Counted from the stretch's first letter, positions 1 through 12,600 are shown. The stretch is DNA of 64,000 bases from Chrysoporthe austroafricana (GCA_001051155.2 JYIP02000002.1:3789583-3853582), one strand, 5' to 3'. A program made the numbers and translations. The notes: generated from the letters alone by a model not told the origin.

Positions 1-986
1 TTCCCGTCTCGGGTGGTATCGAAGGGTCGACGTTCCCGTGCGACGCCTTCCCCTCCTCCATGAACGAATCCCGCTCCTTGTCAACAAAGTCCACCTCATC
101 CTCCCAGGTGGGCTCTACATCCTCCTCTTCTCCGCCGGGGAGGTACTGGACACCATCGTCCGTAAACTTGATCTCTGGGTCCTCCTCGGCCAGCTTGACC
201 GCGTCCTCCCACGCGTAGAACCTCTCCGTCAGGGCGTGCTTGATCGCGTTCTGCGTCTTGCGGACCTATAGAACATGATAAATTAGCATCAATCCCTGGC
301 CGCGAGACCCTCCCACAACGTAGATTTCCCAAAATAAGGAAAGAAGGAAATACAACACAACATACCGCTACCTCCCGCTCCCGGCTCTCGACATCGCCAT
401 ACCCATACCCGCCCTTCCTCCTCTCCGCATTCCCCGTGCTGATCCGGTTCCTCTCCTTGCAGCACACCCACCACAGCCGGTGCAGGTCGTCCCAGCTCTT
501 GCGCCGCAGCTCCTCCACGTTCCACGCCCGCCCGTGCTTGCTATCCTCCGCGGGCGTGTTGAGCGGCTTGTCCCGGGAGTAGAAGAAGTCCCACAGCCCG
601 TGGTTCGGGTCCGTCTTGACCGCGGGGAAGTCCTCGGGCCTGACCGGGCGCGGCAGCGGGAACCCCGACACGGAGAGGACCTCCCTCGGGCCGGTGCGCC
701 GGATCACGGACAGCCCGCGCTGCTTGTTGTGGTCGCGGTTGGGCCGCCGGCGCACGACCGGCAGCTCCTTCTTCCTCGTCTGCTTCTTTTCTGCCGGGGT
801 GGGGATTGCTGAGGCGCCGTCGGTGGCCGGGGGGAGGGGGGCCTTCGAGGAGGCGAGGCGTATCTGCACCTGGCTGGCGGTGACGAAGGGCAAGAAGGGT
901 GGTCGGTTGAGAGGTGTAATAGGGCCCTGTCGGCAGGTATGCAGCGCGCGCTGCACACACGGCCGCGCGGCGCCGGAGCTGGCCAT
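1..986 (-). CDS. MRPL4: Mitochondrial large-subunit ribosomal protein uL29m (MRPL4), 3' end cut by window edge
   Basis: Coding exons are complement(366..986) and complement(<1..265). The 100-nt intron has donor GTATGT and acceptor CTATAG. Residues 1-45 are Arg/Ser/Ala rich without acidic residues, as expected of a mitochondrial presequence. The family core follows: HGLWDFFYSRDKPLNTP, GRAWNVEELRRKSWDDLHRLWW and, across the splice, REVAVRKTQNAIKHALTERFYAWEDA. These match the MRP-L47/uL29m family, a protein placed near the exit of the mitoribosome tunnel. The last visible part is acidic (GGEEEEDVEPTWEDE) and still open at base 1, so the C-terminus is missing here. The start at 986 is the first ATG of the frame and gives a normal presequence. 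The gene is divergent from the small membrane-protein gene at 1460. Family assignment is firm; the exact start is inferred. Confidence 0.93.
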
Positions 987-1459
987 TGCGCTGGACTGTC
1001 ACTTAGGGGGAGTCAGCGGCTCTAGGGTAGAGGAGACTGAAGATGGTCACGGTGAACAGAGGCCGGCTTTGGGTTGCGGCGCCGTCGACCGACAGATATG
1101 GCTTCCTTCCAGAAATTTTGGCTTCAAGCCTAGCTAGCGCGCCCACGCCCACGAGCCCCCAAGTCAGAACGTGGGGACCGGGGTGAGCTACGACAGCCAA
1201 TCAGAGCTACTTGCTGCTAGAGCCGCATCCCATATCGATACGACGGAGGTTTTTCTATGCCGACTCTTGCAAGGCTGACGGAAACACGCAACTTGAGCTT
1301 GAGAGACTAGTTGGAGGCTTCGCCCAAATCAGTGAGTGTAATTTCCTATCGGGAGGTCACGGTGTGTCCTGACAGTCGCAGCCATCTTGAGCTGAGATAC
1401 GGGCATGTACTGGCAATCAAAGACCTGAAAAAGTACAGTCCGTAGAAGGCTACCTGGAC
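987..1459. other. Divergent promoter region, MRPL4 / small membrane-protein gene
   Basis: No coding frame is convincing in these 473 bases. The interval separates two divergent start codons, so it should hold both promoters. It contains a CCAAT box at 1197. A good donor-like GTGAGT near 1332 could mark a 5'-UTR intron of the plus-strand gene; this is an inference only. Confidence 0.5.
1197..1203 (+). promoter_or_regulatory. CCAAT box candidate
   Basis: CCAATCA lies 211 bases upstream of the MRPL4 start and 257 bases upstream of the neighbouring small gene. CCAAT is the site of the fungal HAP/CBF complex, which regulates many mitochondrial genes. A 5-7 base motif can occur by chance, so this is suggestive only. 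Confidence 0.35.
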
Positions 1460-1727
1460 ATGTCGCTATTAAAGTCTGTGATCCTGCCCACCACAACTCC
1501 TTGCACAGGACCAGCAACTTATATATGTTACCAGGGCTTACCAGGGCCTGTCTTCCAGGGCAAAGCTCGGCGTCGGCGTCGGCCTGCTGGCCTGGGGTGC
1601 AGTCGGGTTGTACATGTCAGATCGAGCCGAGGAGAGATTCGGCTTCACACCCTCTGAGAAGGAGAAGGCTGCCCTCGAAAAGATGAAGCCCAAGATCCAC
1701 CTTGTCGATAGGGAAGACCGGTCATGA
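1460..1727 (+). CDS. Small single-pass membrane protein, 60 aa, unknown function
   Basis: Proposed exons are 1460..1473 and 1559..1727. The first coding exon is only 14 nt (M-S-L-L-K); the intron begins GTCTGT and ends TTCCAG, with a CTTAC branch-like sequence. The long exon encodes AKLGVGVGLLAWGAVGLYM, a clear hydrophobic segment, then SDRAEERFGFTPSEKEKAAL and a charged tail ending in IHLVDREDRS. It looks like a small mitochondrial or ER membrane protein conserved in filamentous fungi, but I cannot name it. The 3' exon is well supported by its composition and layout. The 5' exon is less sure because the donor is weak and no ATG precedes the hydrophobic stretch in the same open frame. Confidence 0.5.
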
Positions 1728-3412
1728 GGACCAAATGTTGCCGCCTTTCGGCTCCGGTAAATGTGCGGCGCAACAGCAGTGCGTTCAGCCGTGACGATAC
1801 GCATCGCTAGGCATGCTCTTTGGAATCCGACGTCTTTCGACGTCTTCGATCTCGACTTTCGCGTACCTCTTCCGCGCTCTGGATTGCCATGGACCTCATA
1901 TTAGCACAACGTTGATGTCAAGTGGGGTTATTCTGCCTTGGTTTTTGGTTGGTGGTTGACTTCATCGCCATGCTCTATGTTTAGAAGCCCTAAGACAAAC
2001 CGGAAAAAGAGGTGCCTCCGATGAGAAATATCACACATGTCAGCTGGGGAGTAACAGGCAACGAGCCGCGCGGCTCTGACTGGAATATGAAGCGAATGAT
2101 AACCGATTGCCCTACTGTTTCTCGGACCGTTACCGCCAACAGTAAATCCACAAACAATCTTAAGTGCAGGTAGTCTGACAAGCCTTAGGTGTTCATTCCC
2201 TAGTTGTTCGTCATCAACGAAGCTATTTTCGAGGAGGCTATCTTCCCAACATGTATCAATGAAGGCGATCCGCCACGGGCTTGATCCCATGGGCAGCCAG
2301 CCTATTATCCGTGGAATACCATTCTAGAGCATGCCTCACAGAAGCATGTCTAGTAGAAACGAGGCTGAAGGGCAGGCCACTTCAGAGGCATGAAACTTAA
2401 GATGAGGGTGGTGTAGATCACAAACACCACTGATCGAGCTGAAGATCACTTTTGTAGAAGTACGTGTCATATCGAATCCTTTGTACAACCATTTCCATTC
2501 AGTCGACTGTGCAATCAGGCTGCTCCTGATGCAATATCTATGACACCTATGGGTGTGGGAATCAGTCTAATGCAAAACCCCCTACGATACGGGGCACACA
2601 AGTCTATCACCGCGGACCACCTGAAAATGCAAGCAAAATGCCCCCCACTCCCTCCAAACCGCCGCCGCCGCCGCCGCCTCATGCAAAACGGGAATCGAAC
2701 TTTTGAGATAGGCCAGAAAGTCGTTCCGAAAACGCCACGAATGCTGACGAAGCCTCCGAGTATGGAAGAAAATGAAGCGTGAAAGGAGAAAAAAGAAGCC
2801 ACAACACCGCAGACGAGATCAACATTCAACGAAATACCCCTTGGGATGGCTCCCGAAACCATTATACCGACTCTTCTTTAAACCGGACACCGCCACCGAC
2901 AAGTTGATAGCTGCAGACAACTCTGTCGATGCCTCTACTTGATCTCAGCTCCCTCCGTCTGCACAACGGTTTTACAGACTTGAGGGAATTCCTCATCTGC
3001 AAACTGGTGCTTCAATAGCGATCGAGATCGCTTGCTCGATATGGTCCCGTCCGAACTAGTCGCGCTTTTCTGAGGCGGATGGAAGCCATGGCGAAACACG
3101 TCCACGGCCGGGTGAGCCGAAATTGACTAGGACGGTTTCATCTGGTTTTCGCACCCTGGACGGCCTTGGCCTAAGCCTAAGTTGACTGGGAGCCCCGGAC
3201 TCAGGATCGAGCATCCTATACATTGGAAGCAGCTTTTACGGGGAAAGCAGTATCGCCTTTTTCCCGTCAGAAAAACCGCGATGTTGACGTAAAGGCCATC
3301 TACCACGCCCAACGCGGACATGGAGTTCATGGATCGTTGACAACGTGTGACGAGGCGATAGTTTGGGGCCGACATGATCTGAAGCAACGTCCAGCGAGAA
3401 CATTGTACGATC
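1728..3412. other. Intergenic, convergent ends of the small gene and the C2H2 factor
   Basis: About 1.7 kb lies between two converging genes. No frame has the composition of a real protein; the one at 2515-2862 on the minus strand owes its Arg run to a CCG repeat. A T-loop-like sequence near 2690 does not fold into a tRNA. Nothing else is recognised. Confidence 0.5.
2659..2678. repeat. CCG trinucleotide microsatellite
   Basis: A pure CCG run of about six to seven units lies in noncoding sequence. Confidence 0.9.
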
Positions 3413-5043
3413 TTATCGGACAGCAATCAAGAGGTCATTGTGTCGAGGGAGTTGAGGTCGGCTTGGTGAAAGATAACGAGGGTCGGTTTGATTGGAGGTG
3501 GGAGGGCCACCCTGTTGGTAGTGTGCGAAATTATTGTGCCTTGCGGTCTGCGTAAACACGACGTTAGGAGGGAACGACGAATTGGCATGCGTTGCTTGGG
3601 TAGGTTGCGCACCGAACATGGCCTGCCAATCCAGACCCGACTGCTGCTGCTGGCCGTTCGAACCCCCATTAAACATGGGCACACCGTTCTGGTTCTGCGA
3701 CATGCTGTAGTTGGCCATCTGAGGGGCCATCTGTTGCCCCATTGAGGTGGGAACACCATTATACTGCTGCTGAGTCGATGGGTTCAGGATCGGAGCAGGC
3801 CCGTTTCTCCGCTCTTCAGAGTGGCTGCTGGATCGCGAGAGGTGCTGGGCCTGATCATTCGGGTTAGAAGACATATGCATTTGATCCGCCGGAATGAGTC
3901 CAAAAGGGACCATTGGTGGGTTGTGCACATTATTCATGCCGTTGAGGTGACCCATGTCTCCCTCGTGGCCATGCCCAAGCTGAGCCGCCGTCTTTTGGGC
4001 GTTCTTCTTGACGTGAGCAGCAGGGTGGCTCAGGTGCGAAACACCCGTGGGATTGCCTGGTCTTGGTCAGCCTTCATGAAGATATCCTCAGACATAGGCT
4101 ATACATACCTCGGCGGATCGAGCACTTTTGGAAGTGGCGCTTGAGAATGTCCGAGCGGCTGAATGTGTCCCTGCAGAGTACGCACATGTAAGGGCGATCT
4201 CCAGTATCTGTAGCAGAAAATGTGGTTGTCAGCCTTCCGCGCAACAATGAACCAGTACTAGAAGACCATCAACATACGGCGGAGCATATGGCGCTTCTGT
4301 ACGACTCTGTTAGCAATTGGACGAATACAAGGCTGGATGGAGAGAGTACTAACAAGATGCTTGGCATGCAGATACGTCTTTGTGCAGTGAGGGCAAGGGA
4401 ATTTGCCATCTGCATCCTTCTGGGGAATCTGGGCCTTGGCCGCAGCAGATCCCGGGGCTGGAGGGGCAGGCCTGCCAGGCGCACTGGGCAAGATACCTCT
4501 ACGGCCCTGAGACCCGACGACATGAGTGGGCTGGTCGCTCTCCTGCATGAGGGAGGGCTGCGCCATCATGGGGCTCTGCGCGTAAGGAGAAGCCAGACCA
4601 CTCTGAGGCATCACACCACCGGCTGGCATTGGCCGCAAGACGGGCGGGACGCGACCACCCGGGGACGGAGCCGGAGCAATCGGCTGAGGGTGAGCCGAGG
4701 CAACTGAGCTCTGAGGCATCATTGCAGACGAAGTCGGGTAAGACTGCTGGGGCTGCTGGTATGGGTTGTGCATCATAGGGTACTGCTGTCGGGTGGCAGT
4801 CTGCTGCGGCGGGGGGGGCGCGTAACCGCCCATGGAGTTGGGGGTGTTGGGAGTTGCAGGCGTGCGAGGCGTGTGGGGGTGGCTCGCATACATCGACATG
4901 GCAGGATTGTGGTGGAGGGAAGGCAGAGTCTGGTTCTGCCCGTTCTGGAGGTGGTTGGTGGGCGAGATGGTCGAAGGGGAAGGATAAGAAGCCGCGCTCG
5001 TGTTGTTGATCACGTTAGAAGAGTAGTGGTGGTTGTTGTCCAT
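3413..5043 (-). CDS. C2H2 zinc-finger transcription factor, 483 aa
   Basis: Exons are complement(4354..5043), (4278..4296), (4109..4207) and (3413..4056). Introns are 57, 70 and 52 nt, and exon 2 is only 19 nt. Residues 1-215 are low-complexity Pro/Ser/Gln/Asn. Finger 1 reads CPHCTKTYLHAKHLKRHMLR-H and finger 2 CVLCRDTFSRSDILKRHFQKC, joined by TGDRPYM; finger 2 is C2HC in its last ligand. A conserved basic extension, IRRGNPTGVSHLSHPAAHVK, follows, then a Gln/Asn/Met-rich tail to the stop. This is a nuclear DNA-binding regulator of a family widespread in Pezizomycotina, with long disordered activation-type flanks. I do not give a gene name because several developmental regulators share this finger arrangement. 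Both neighbouring intervals are large, and the 11.6-kb upstream one may hold its control region. Confidence 0.9.
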
Positions 5044-7000
5044 AATCCAACTCGTTGCCTACCCTGTTGCGACAAACGCAGCGGCAGCATCCGAACCAGG
5101 CTTTGGTGTCGACTTGGACGGGGACCCGGATGTTGTATCGAGGTCGGGGAAGGAGGGGGGGAGGTAGGACGCGCAGATCGCGGTGCAAGCTGGATGACAG
5201 TCTCCGGATTGCCGGTCAACAAGACGCGCGATGCGAGGATGCGATGCGACTTGTTGAGACAAATCGCGTCACCAGAAGGCCTGCACGGGTCTCTCGATGT
5301 TGAGGACTCGTTCAGTTGTCTGGATCAAAGGTCGACGCGGTCGATGTCGAGACGCGTCTGGGAATCTCCACGGCGGTGGAGTTTGCTGGCGGGTGGTTGG
5401 AGATGCTGTTCGTAGCGTCGCGGGGTGAATTGGTGGTGGTCAAATGTGGATAGGACCAGGAAGATGAGGCTCAACTTTCAAGACGGGTTGGTTGGTGGAG
5501 TGAACGAAGGCGGTTCCTCCTGTTTGGGTCCGGCAGAGGTCGAAGTGGGGACTAAACTTTGTCAAATGGGGATGAATGAGGGACAAGAGGGGTGGTCGGG
5601 TGGAATGGGGTGTGGGCTGGTGTACCTCAAATATTCTTGGGTCGTTCGTCCGTTGATTCCTTGTCGGAAAAGCGTCGCGCCAGCTCAGAGGAAAAATTCT
5701 GCCAGGTACCGGAACAGGGTGGGTAATTTCCAGGTGGGTTGATCCTCGACTTATCCACCAGTGGCGGGAAGCTTGGGATACGATGTCGCTAAGTACCTAT
5801 ACCGAGAGTCGGTTAGGGTAGGGGGGGCCTCGACTTCTTTTTTTTTTTTCCCTTCCCCCTGGGTGGAATTCAAGGGACCAGGTCGCGCGAAAGTGGAGCG
5901 AGTCCAAACCAGGATCAGTAGGCGGACGCGTGGATCCCAAGGTGGATACCTCGCAGTCTGACGGTGACGGTGGTGACGAAAAAGAAAGTGAGCCGCAATT
6001 GATGTCGATACCAGAATCAGACTGGTCGACGATGACTTCAGTCAATCGGCGGCCCCTTGGAGGTTCTTGAAATGACTCTTGATTCTCTAGCAGATCCGGC
6101 TCAGGTGCACGCCACTAAAGATGTCATGATCAGGGTGAGATTTTTTTTTTTTTTTGTTGAAATGAAAAGTTTGCAGGTCGGGCAGCGTAGCGTAGCGCAG
6201 CACAGAACAGCGCGAGGGCGACCACCGAGAAATCCCGAGGTATGCCCAGCCGCGGTAGAAGCTTCGATAGCTGCCGTGCCACTACGGTCACAACCCAGAT
6301 GCGGACTAGCAGAGCAGCTCAGGGCGTTCGCCCAGGCCCGCCAGGAAGGTAGCACGAAGGCACGGGGTCTAGCGGTATAGGAAGGCCAGAGTTGATCTGA
6401 TGGGCAGCTGAGGGGAGAGGTAGGATGGATGCTCGACAGGATGAAAGGAAGACGGTATCACAGTACACACCTGACGGGGACGATGCGACTCGCGCACTAT
6501 GCAATCCCTCGATAGCAACCGAGATGTCGCGATGAATGTGGAGCAGAGGAGGCGGATGACGGTGATGATGATGAAACGAGGCAGCTGTCGTACCGAAAAC
6601 GCTCAGCGGCAGAAACAAAAAAGCCCGGTCGGGGAGTGGAGCGGCTTGGGGGAGAGGCTGTGCGGCTATTCAGCTGCTCTGCTTGGAGCTTGGAGTGAAT
6701 GATGGCAACCTGACGTTCTGGCAGACAGACGGTGGGCGACAGAATTACTTCCACAGCGCGACTTGACTTTGTGCTTATGGCGCTTGGGTTGAAGCGGGGG
6801 GGAAGGTGAGCCTCGAAGGGAGGAGGTCCGGGACGTGCGTGCCTCCTCTGTTTGTATAATAAAAGTCAGGAAGGGGTCAGGGGGGCGCGGGCGGGCGCTT
6901 CACTGACGGACGGGACTGACTGACTTACTGAGTGATTGATCAGATCAACTCCCCAACAGCAGCATCAAATCAGAGACTGATGAACCCCTGCCTTGCTTTA
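5044..7000. other. Upstream / probable leader region of the C2H2 factor gene
   Basis: No coding frame is supported. Two T runs on the plus strand (5838-5849 and 6141-6155) are A runs in the sense of the C2H2 gene. The sequence is otherwise G/C-balanced with many short purine tracts. Long 5' leaders are common for fungal developmental regulators, so part of this may be transcribed, but that is inference. A consensus donor (GTAAGT in minus sense) lies near 6932. Confidence 0.4.
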
Positions 7001-7067
7001 CTGATCCGTCATTATTCATCTCGACCAGCACCAATCTTGTATCAGCCGTATCGGGAGACGGACGCAA

Positions 7068-7079
7068 GTACCATAGTAC
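7068..7079. repeat. Paired-GTAC motif, copy 1
   Basis: GTACCATAGTAC: two GTAC boxes separated by four bases. The identical 12-mer recurs at 9636. Confidence 0.6.
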
Positions 7080-7105
7080 ACACATACACACACATGCACA
7101 CACAG
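7078..7105. repeat. Imperfect CA microsatellite
   Basis: A run of alternating A and C with two interruptions (T and G) directly follows a GTACCATAGTAC motif. Confidence 0.8.
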
Positions 7106-7295
7106 ACTTGACACCCTCACATACTCTCACACAGGACGACCAGGCCCGTCCGCATTGATGAGACTAATGAATTCTATCTCAGTCCTGCCCTTCTCCAAAT
7201 CGCGAATCCCTTTCCTTGGCCGGCCTTTCAGGTTGCCGCTCTAGCCAGGCTAATTCGAAACTACCGCCAAGTCTGCTTACTTCCCATACTGGGTA

Positions 7296-7307
7296 GTACC
7301 ACAGTAC
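7296..7307. repeat. Paired-GTAC motif, copy 2
   Basis: GTACCACAGTAC, differing from copy 1 by one base. It is repeated exactly 40 bases downstream. Confidence 0.6.
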
Positions 7308-7335
7308 ATCACAGGCCTACTGGTACTAGTATGCG

Positions 7336-7347
7336 GTACCACAGTAC
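7336..7347. repeat. Paired-GTAC motif, copy 3
   Basis: An exact second copy of GTACCACAGTAC. The spacer between copies 2 and 3 contains a further GGTACTAGTA sequence. Confidence 0.6.
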
Positions 7348-8344
7348 AGTCTTGCCGGTGCAATCTCCCCCCCCTCCCCCAACCACACCGCGTTCCTCTG
7401 CCATGCGATGTGATGAAGGCTATTCTTCGCATTCGCTCAGCATGCCCACCCATCCGTCCGGTCTGGCACAACGTCATGCCACCATGAGCCCAGACGCGTA
7501 TCAACAGAGCATGTTGCGTCTCTGTGACACTGCCAATCTTCCCCTGCTTGGTATCTTAGCCCACGCCTACCGCATGAGGAATCATGTCCATGCCAAGGCC
7601 CGCGCAAAACCTTTTTCCGGCGCTGTAGAAGCCCCTGAGAGAGGAGAAGTAGAGGCGAAAAAAAATGAACAAACCAGGCCGCTCTGCGCAGGCGGGCCTA
7701 ACCAGGTAGGGTAGCCTGGCATGGATCCCACAAGGGTATGCCGGCACATCTCTTCCCTTGCGAACGGCCAGAGGCACTGTCTGTCCTCCCTTCTATGCTA
7801 TGTATCATACCTAGTAGCCGAGACCTCGAACGACGACGATACCCTCAGCGCCCCGAGGCCTATCGAACGGGCCCAGTCGCGCGCTCTCCGTCGTTATCAG
7901 CCCAGAGTCGATGTGCCATGCGGGGCCAGGTGACAGCAGATCATTGCCGCGGCAAGAGGCCGTAGAGCATACACGGCATCTGCACCAGAGCCCGAGGGCG
8001 GCGAATAGAAAACTCATGGCCACGAATCGTCAACCGACGCAACCGACAGGTTTCCGAGCCTAGCGAGTAGCGGTCGCATACGGAGTACATGCTATTATGT
8101 AGCAGTAAACCGTACTAAGTAGGGGGGGCGCGCCAACGTCTTCAGTCTCAAGCTCTCTCCGGCGCCAGTCACCCCTCGCTGGCTGCCGGCCGAGCTCCAA
8201 CCCCCACTCGACCGTGGCCCCGGCTCAGCTTCAAGGTCAGGGTTCCCTGTAGGACGCGCGTAGCCCAATGTACAATGTATCGCGCGGCCAGATCCATGCG
8301 ACAGATACATGATTCGACACGATATTCTCGGCATAACCGTCGGC

Positions 8345-8356
8345 TGTACTGCAGTA
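8345..8356. repeat. Paired-GTAC palindrome
   Basis: GTACTGCAGTAC is a perfect 12-base palindrome with the same GTAC-N4-GTAC layout as the other copies. Confidence 0.6.
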
Positions 8357-9635
8357 CCTTTTGTGCAGGTATCGTGGTTCGTGGTTGGTCTCCGGCGCTC
8401 CCTGCCAGGGCAGTCCTCTGTATCTCCAAGGCTTACTAGTGCAGCATGCCCATTCCCGAGCCGCCAGCGTTGTCGCATCACATAGTACTTAGTCGCCTCT
8501 CTTTTATTTTTAATTATTTATGTCTCGTGGTGGCAGCTGTCTGGCCTCGAGTCATGGTCACTCGTCGCTCTTCCAAGCCGCTCGGTCCAGGGAACAACAG
8601 GTCTCAACAGCGTGTCAGGCGTGTACACGACTCGACGATGGGTTGACGCCCGACGGAGCTGACCGCCAGAAACGCTTCGTCCGTGTGCCGAACTCGACTG
8701 TTGGGCCAATACCCCCGCGCGTCCTGCAGTGCTGGTGCCCTGAGAGGAAGGTAGGTCGGAATCACTGGCCGGCCTTGTCGATCACAAGGTTCCTCAGTGC
8801 TCTTGCTGCACTCCGGTGCTTGACCATACCCGATCTCGATGCTTGCATTGCATTCTTGCATATTCAACAGGCCATTGGGCTGTCAAGACGCGCTTCTAAG
8901 TGAGGAACTGCACCCTGGATGCAGCCGGATGTGTTGAAGATCCTCACCCGGGTTAGCCGAAGATCGCGGTCCGCGGCGTGTTTGTCAAAATCGCGTGCCC
9001 TGCTTTTTGAACCACCATCGCCACTGCACAATAGCGGGCCGTTTTTTTTTTTTTTTTCTGTCCTTATTTTCCCCTCGAGCTTTTGATGACTCGTCAAGGC
9101 GATGTCATAAACGCGACCTTAGTTCCTATGTCAACGTCCGGTGGAACGCGTGGCACCCGGCGCCTTGAAACAAATACAAGCGCGGTTCTCATGGCAAGGT
9201 TAGCCCTTATTCTCTCGTGCTTCCAGAAAGCGTGGATCGGATCCAATCACTCGGTCCTTGGCTCCGACCTGGCGCCGCTTGAAGTAAAAAAATATATCAT
9301 CTGCCGGTTGTCGTCACAATGCGCATGATATGATGCAAACCCAGCGGTTCGAGGAGCGGTTTGATAATAGCGATCCCCTACGCGCACAGTCAGACACATC
9401 TGCAGCACCTGAAGGTGGCTGGGCCTGGTGGACTTCTCCAGCGGAGCTACAGCGAAACTGAAGCCATGATCAGAGGCCGTCCTTGCGCGGGCCTGTGATC
9501 ACTGCTTCAGTGTCGGCCGTGTGAGACTCGACAAGATGCTCGCGAGGGGCTGCTGACTCGTTCGCGACAGGTCGAGCTCTCGTGGATTTTGGCATTACAG
9601 TATAGGCAGGCAACACTGTCGGATGTCTGGAAAGG

Positions 9636-9647
9636 GTACCATAGTAC
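9636..9647. repeat. Paired-GTAC motif, copy 4
   Basis: GTACCATAGTAC, identical to the copy at 7068. It runs straight into CAGTAC, giving three GTAC boxes in 18 bases. Confidence 0.6.
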
Positions 9648-12600
9648 CAGTACGGAGTAGCCCGAGCAGTGCTGGAGGCGAGTCAGGCCCACTCAAGACC
9701 GGCCTAAAACACCGGCTCGACCAGCCCCTCCTGGCACCCTTGCTGCGCTCTGACTCGAGCCTTCTGGCTCAGTCCAGCAATCGAGGCCGAGATTGACCAC
9801 ACATCGTCGACGGTAGGGTCGGCGAAGGGACCTTTTCGCTGCCCAGTGCATGACGTATTGGAGCGTGGACCAGTCTTTGCTCAATTTGCCGGGGCTGGGA
9901 GAGGCAATGCTCACCTGCTGCACTTATCCGGGACACCAGAAATTGGTGACGACGCCCGGTGTTAGCGTTGAAGAGGCCAGTAGCAGTAGAGCATCCTGGC
10001 TGGGCCTCGGAGCTGGGCCTATTTTGAAGGCTCGGAGCGTCGGAGATTTCGAGGATCAGTCCACCGCGGTTGCGGTATGTGTCGACTGCGAGGTTCGCTC
10101 GAGTCGCAGGACGTCGAACTTGCATCCGTCGCCTCGTATTTATACCATACTATGTAGGTGTTCATGGGGATGGAGCCAGCGGCACGGCTCGCGTATCTGA
10201 GATGGAGCAAGCGGGTGTTGGAGGAGTTCATGGTCCATCACAGATCTCGCAAAACTTGGGGAAGTTTGGGGTTGCTCCCCCCTCCAGCATTGATTTGGGG
10301 TCCAGCAAGTGGGCTCTCCTGCCGCCAAAAGTGGTGAAGTGCTGCGCTTGGCGGTCGTCTCTAACGGTTCGAGGAAGCAGGTGGGATGGAGGACCCTGGT
10401 GGTCCCAGCAGGACGGCAGCATGGCAGCACGGACAAGACTGGTCTTGCGGGCCTCGGGGACCTTGGGGAGGACCCATAGATCCTGTACATCAGCCTGATG
10501 TACTGCGTCTAGAAGGCTTGCAGCCCCATCAGAACGTTCTTTCAGGGTCGTTCGCGAATCCACTCCGGCTGCACGGGTGGGGGATCTTTGTACGACATGA
10601 AATCTGCATGTCATGGCGGCTTGCTTCTTGACATGACGAACCGTCGAGAGAGCCAGATGCGAGATTGGCAGGCAGGCGTGCCAGCCAGACCGCCAGGCTC
10701 CGGATGACTACCAGGGCGCGCCCTCTGGACACCTCACCTCAGAGATGAGCGCGCCGACAAGCGCCCACGGACGGACCACAGCGCTCACCTCGCAAGGGGG
10801 CCTTTGGAAGTTGGCCGAGGTACCCTGAACTTGACTGACATTTGACAAGGGGGTCGTGCACAGTACTGGGCTGGCACCCAGTGAAGCTTCACCCGGCCCC
10901 CTGCCGTCTGCCCTGATCCACCGACCGGGCTTCTCAAAATCCACTTCAAATGGCCCCAAAACAAAAGCTACGGTACTTGCACAACAGCTTATGTGGATCA
11001 GGTCAGAACCTAATGGGGGCTTCTGCATTGAGCCGAGAACGAAGCAGCAGTACCGGTCACGATAGCATCGCGAATTGCCCGTTGCGGTCTGCCGCGTTCC
11101 CGCCAGGAACTCGAAGGTGCCGACCGACCTCCTGTTCCCGCCGCCTCGTACAATCTCACAGAGGGGGACTCGGGCGTCACTAAGCATTCCCGAGATTAAT
11201 ACCGAGGGATACCTGCGATCTCTCCATTGGCTCGTGGCGCCCCTGCAGCACTTCGTATGTGGCGTCCTCGGCGGCCAGGTTGCAGATCGTGTGGTTGCAT
11301 CCTTCACCTGTCTTCCACTTAGCGTGGAGGCGACAACGTGCCAAAGGATCTCCACCGTGAATCTCACCTACGCCGGATCTAACCAAGTTGGGTACACCGT
11401 TCATTGCCTGTGCTGGCAAGCCGTGGGCCGTCGTGCAACACCAGCACAGCCTGTAGCGATCACGAGCCTGAAATCTGGAGAACATCTAGATCTGATATGC
11501 CACAGCACTGACAGATGGGCTTCTCCGCTCTCCAAATCCTGACGGATCCTGACATGCCCTGAAATAGCATCGCTTCGCCCCCAGGCTGGGATACACAGTA
11601 TGAGTGAGGCACTCGAGGAGGGCGGCACATATCAGACGTCAGATTCCAGAGGCCCGACATTACCACACCAAAATAAACAACAATGTGACATCGGCTGGGT
11701 GGCAGCTTCCGGATTCTTGACTCGTCTGTTCTTCCTTCGGATGTGCCCTCAATATCGCGCAGTATCGGCTGCCGCGTTGTACGACTTTTACCTCATCCGA
11801 CATGGACGCTGACCGCCTTTCCCCGCCGACGTTTAACCGCGGCCTTTCATTCGGCCCCTAGTCAGGACTCAGGAGGCACAGTCTGACAAACGCGCGGCCA
11901 AGTCTGAGCCGACCTCAGCACTGCTCAGACAATCTCTCACCGAGAACGGAACGCCTTTGTGCAACGCTAGCAGCGCGCGTCTAGATCCGAGATAACTTAT
12001 CACGACGGACCGGCAGCAACCACGCCTGTGTACATAGTACACGCTTCCGCTTCGCGGTCCAGGCTGGCCTCCACAGCCCAGTTTCTGCCGCGCGACGAAC
12101 ACGGCCCCATGCCGAGCACTCGAAGGTGAGATACCAGCCTGCACAAGGAGATACGCGACAATCCTCATCTCCTAGGACATGGGCAGGGGAACGCCAGCAG
12201 GACCGTCAGGAAATGGTCTACGGAGACCGTGGGCGCGAGACGCGCTGCTGGATGCTGTCCGTGCTATCGTGAGCTCGGAAATACGGGGCGATAACAGATT
12301 CTCGGCATGCAGAAGGGCCCGCGACCAACATCCAGAGCGATACCAGCAGGCACACTCGCTCCTCGAGGGCTCGATATCCGTTTGGGACTGCTGTTGAGCG
12401 TATTTCCGCGGCGCGGAGGCGATCTGACGTTAGCAGACGCGACTTGATGCGTCCAAGGCCTCACACATGTCGCTGGGAAGGGCCCACAAGGCTACGGAGG
12501 ATTTCTCCAGCGCTGGCATGCCTGCGCCTGCGATATACTGGGTAGCTTGTCAGCCACACAGGATCCTCTCAGAAGGGCAAGCCGAGACGTGGGCCGTGGC

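Noticed and set aside
2640..2760. T-loop-like sequence (TTCGATTCC, minus strand) suggesting a tRNA
   Set aside because: The five bases on each side cannot pair as a T stem, and no acceptor or anticodon stem is found around it.
10708..11367. 219-codon open frame on the minus strand
   Set aside because: No recognisable motif, no supporting splice structure, and overlapping open frames on the other strand of similar quality.
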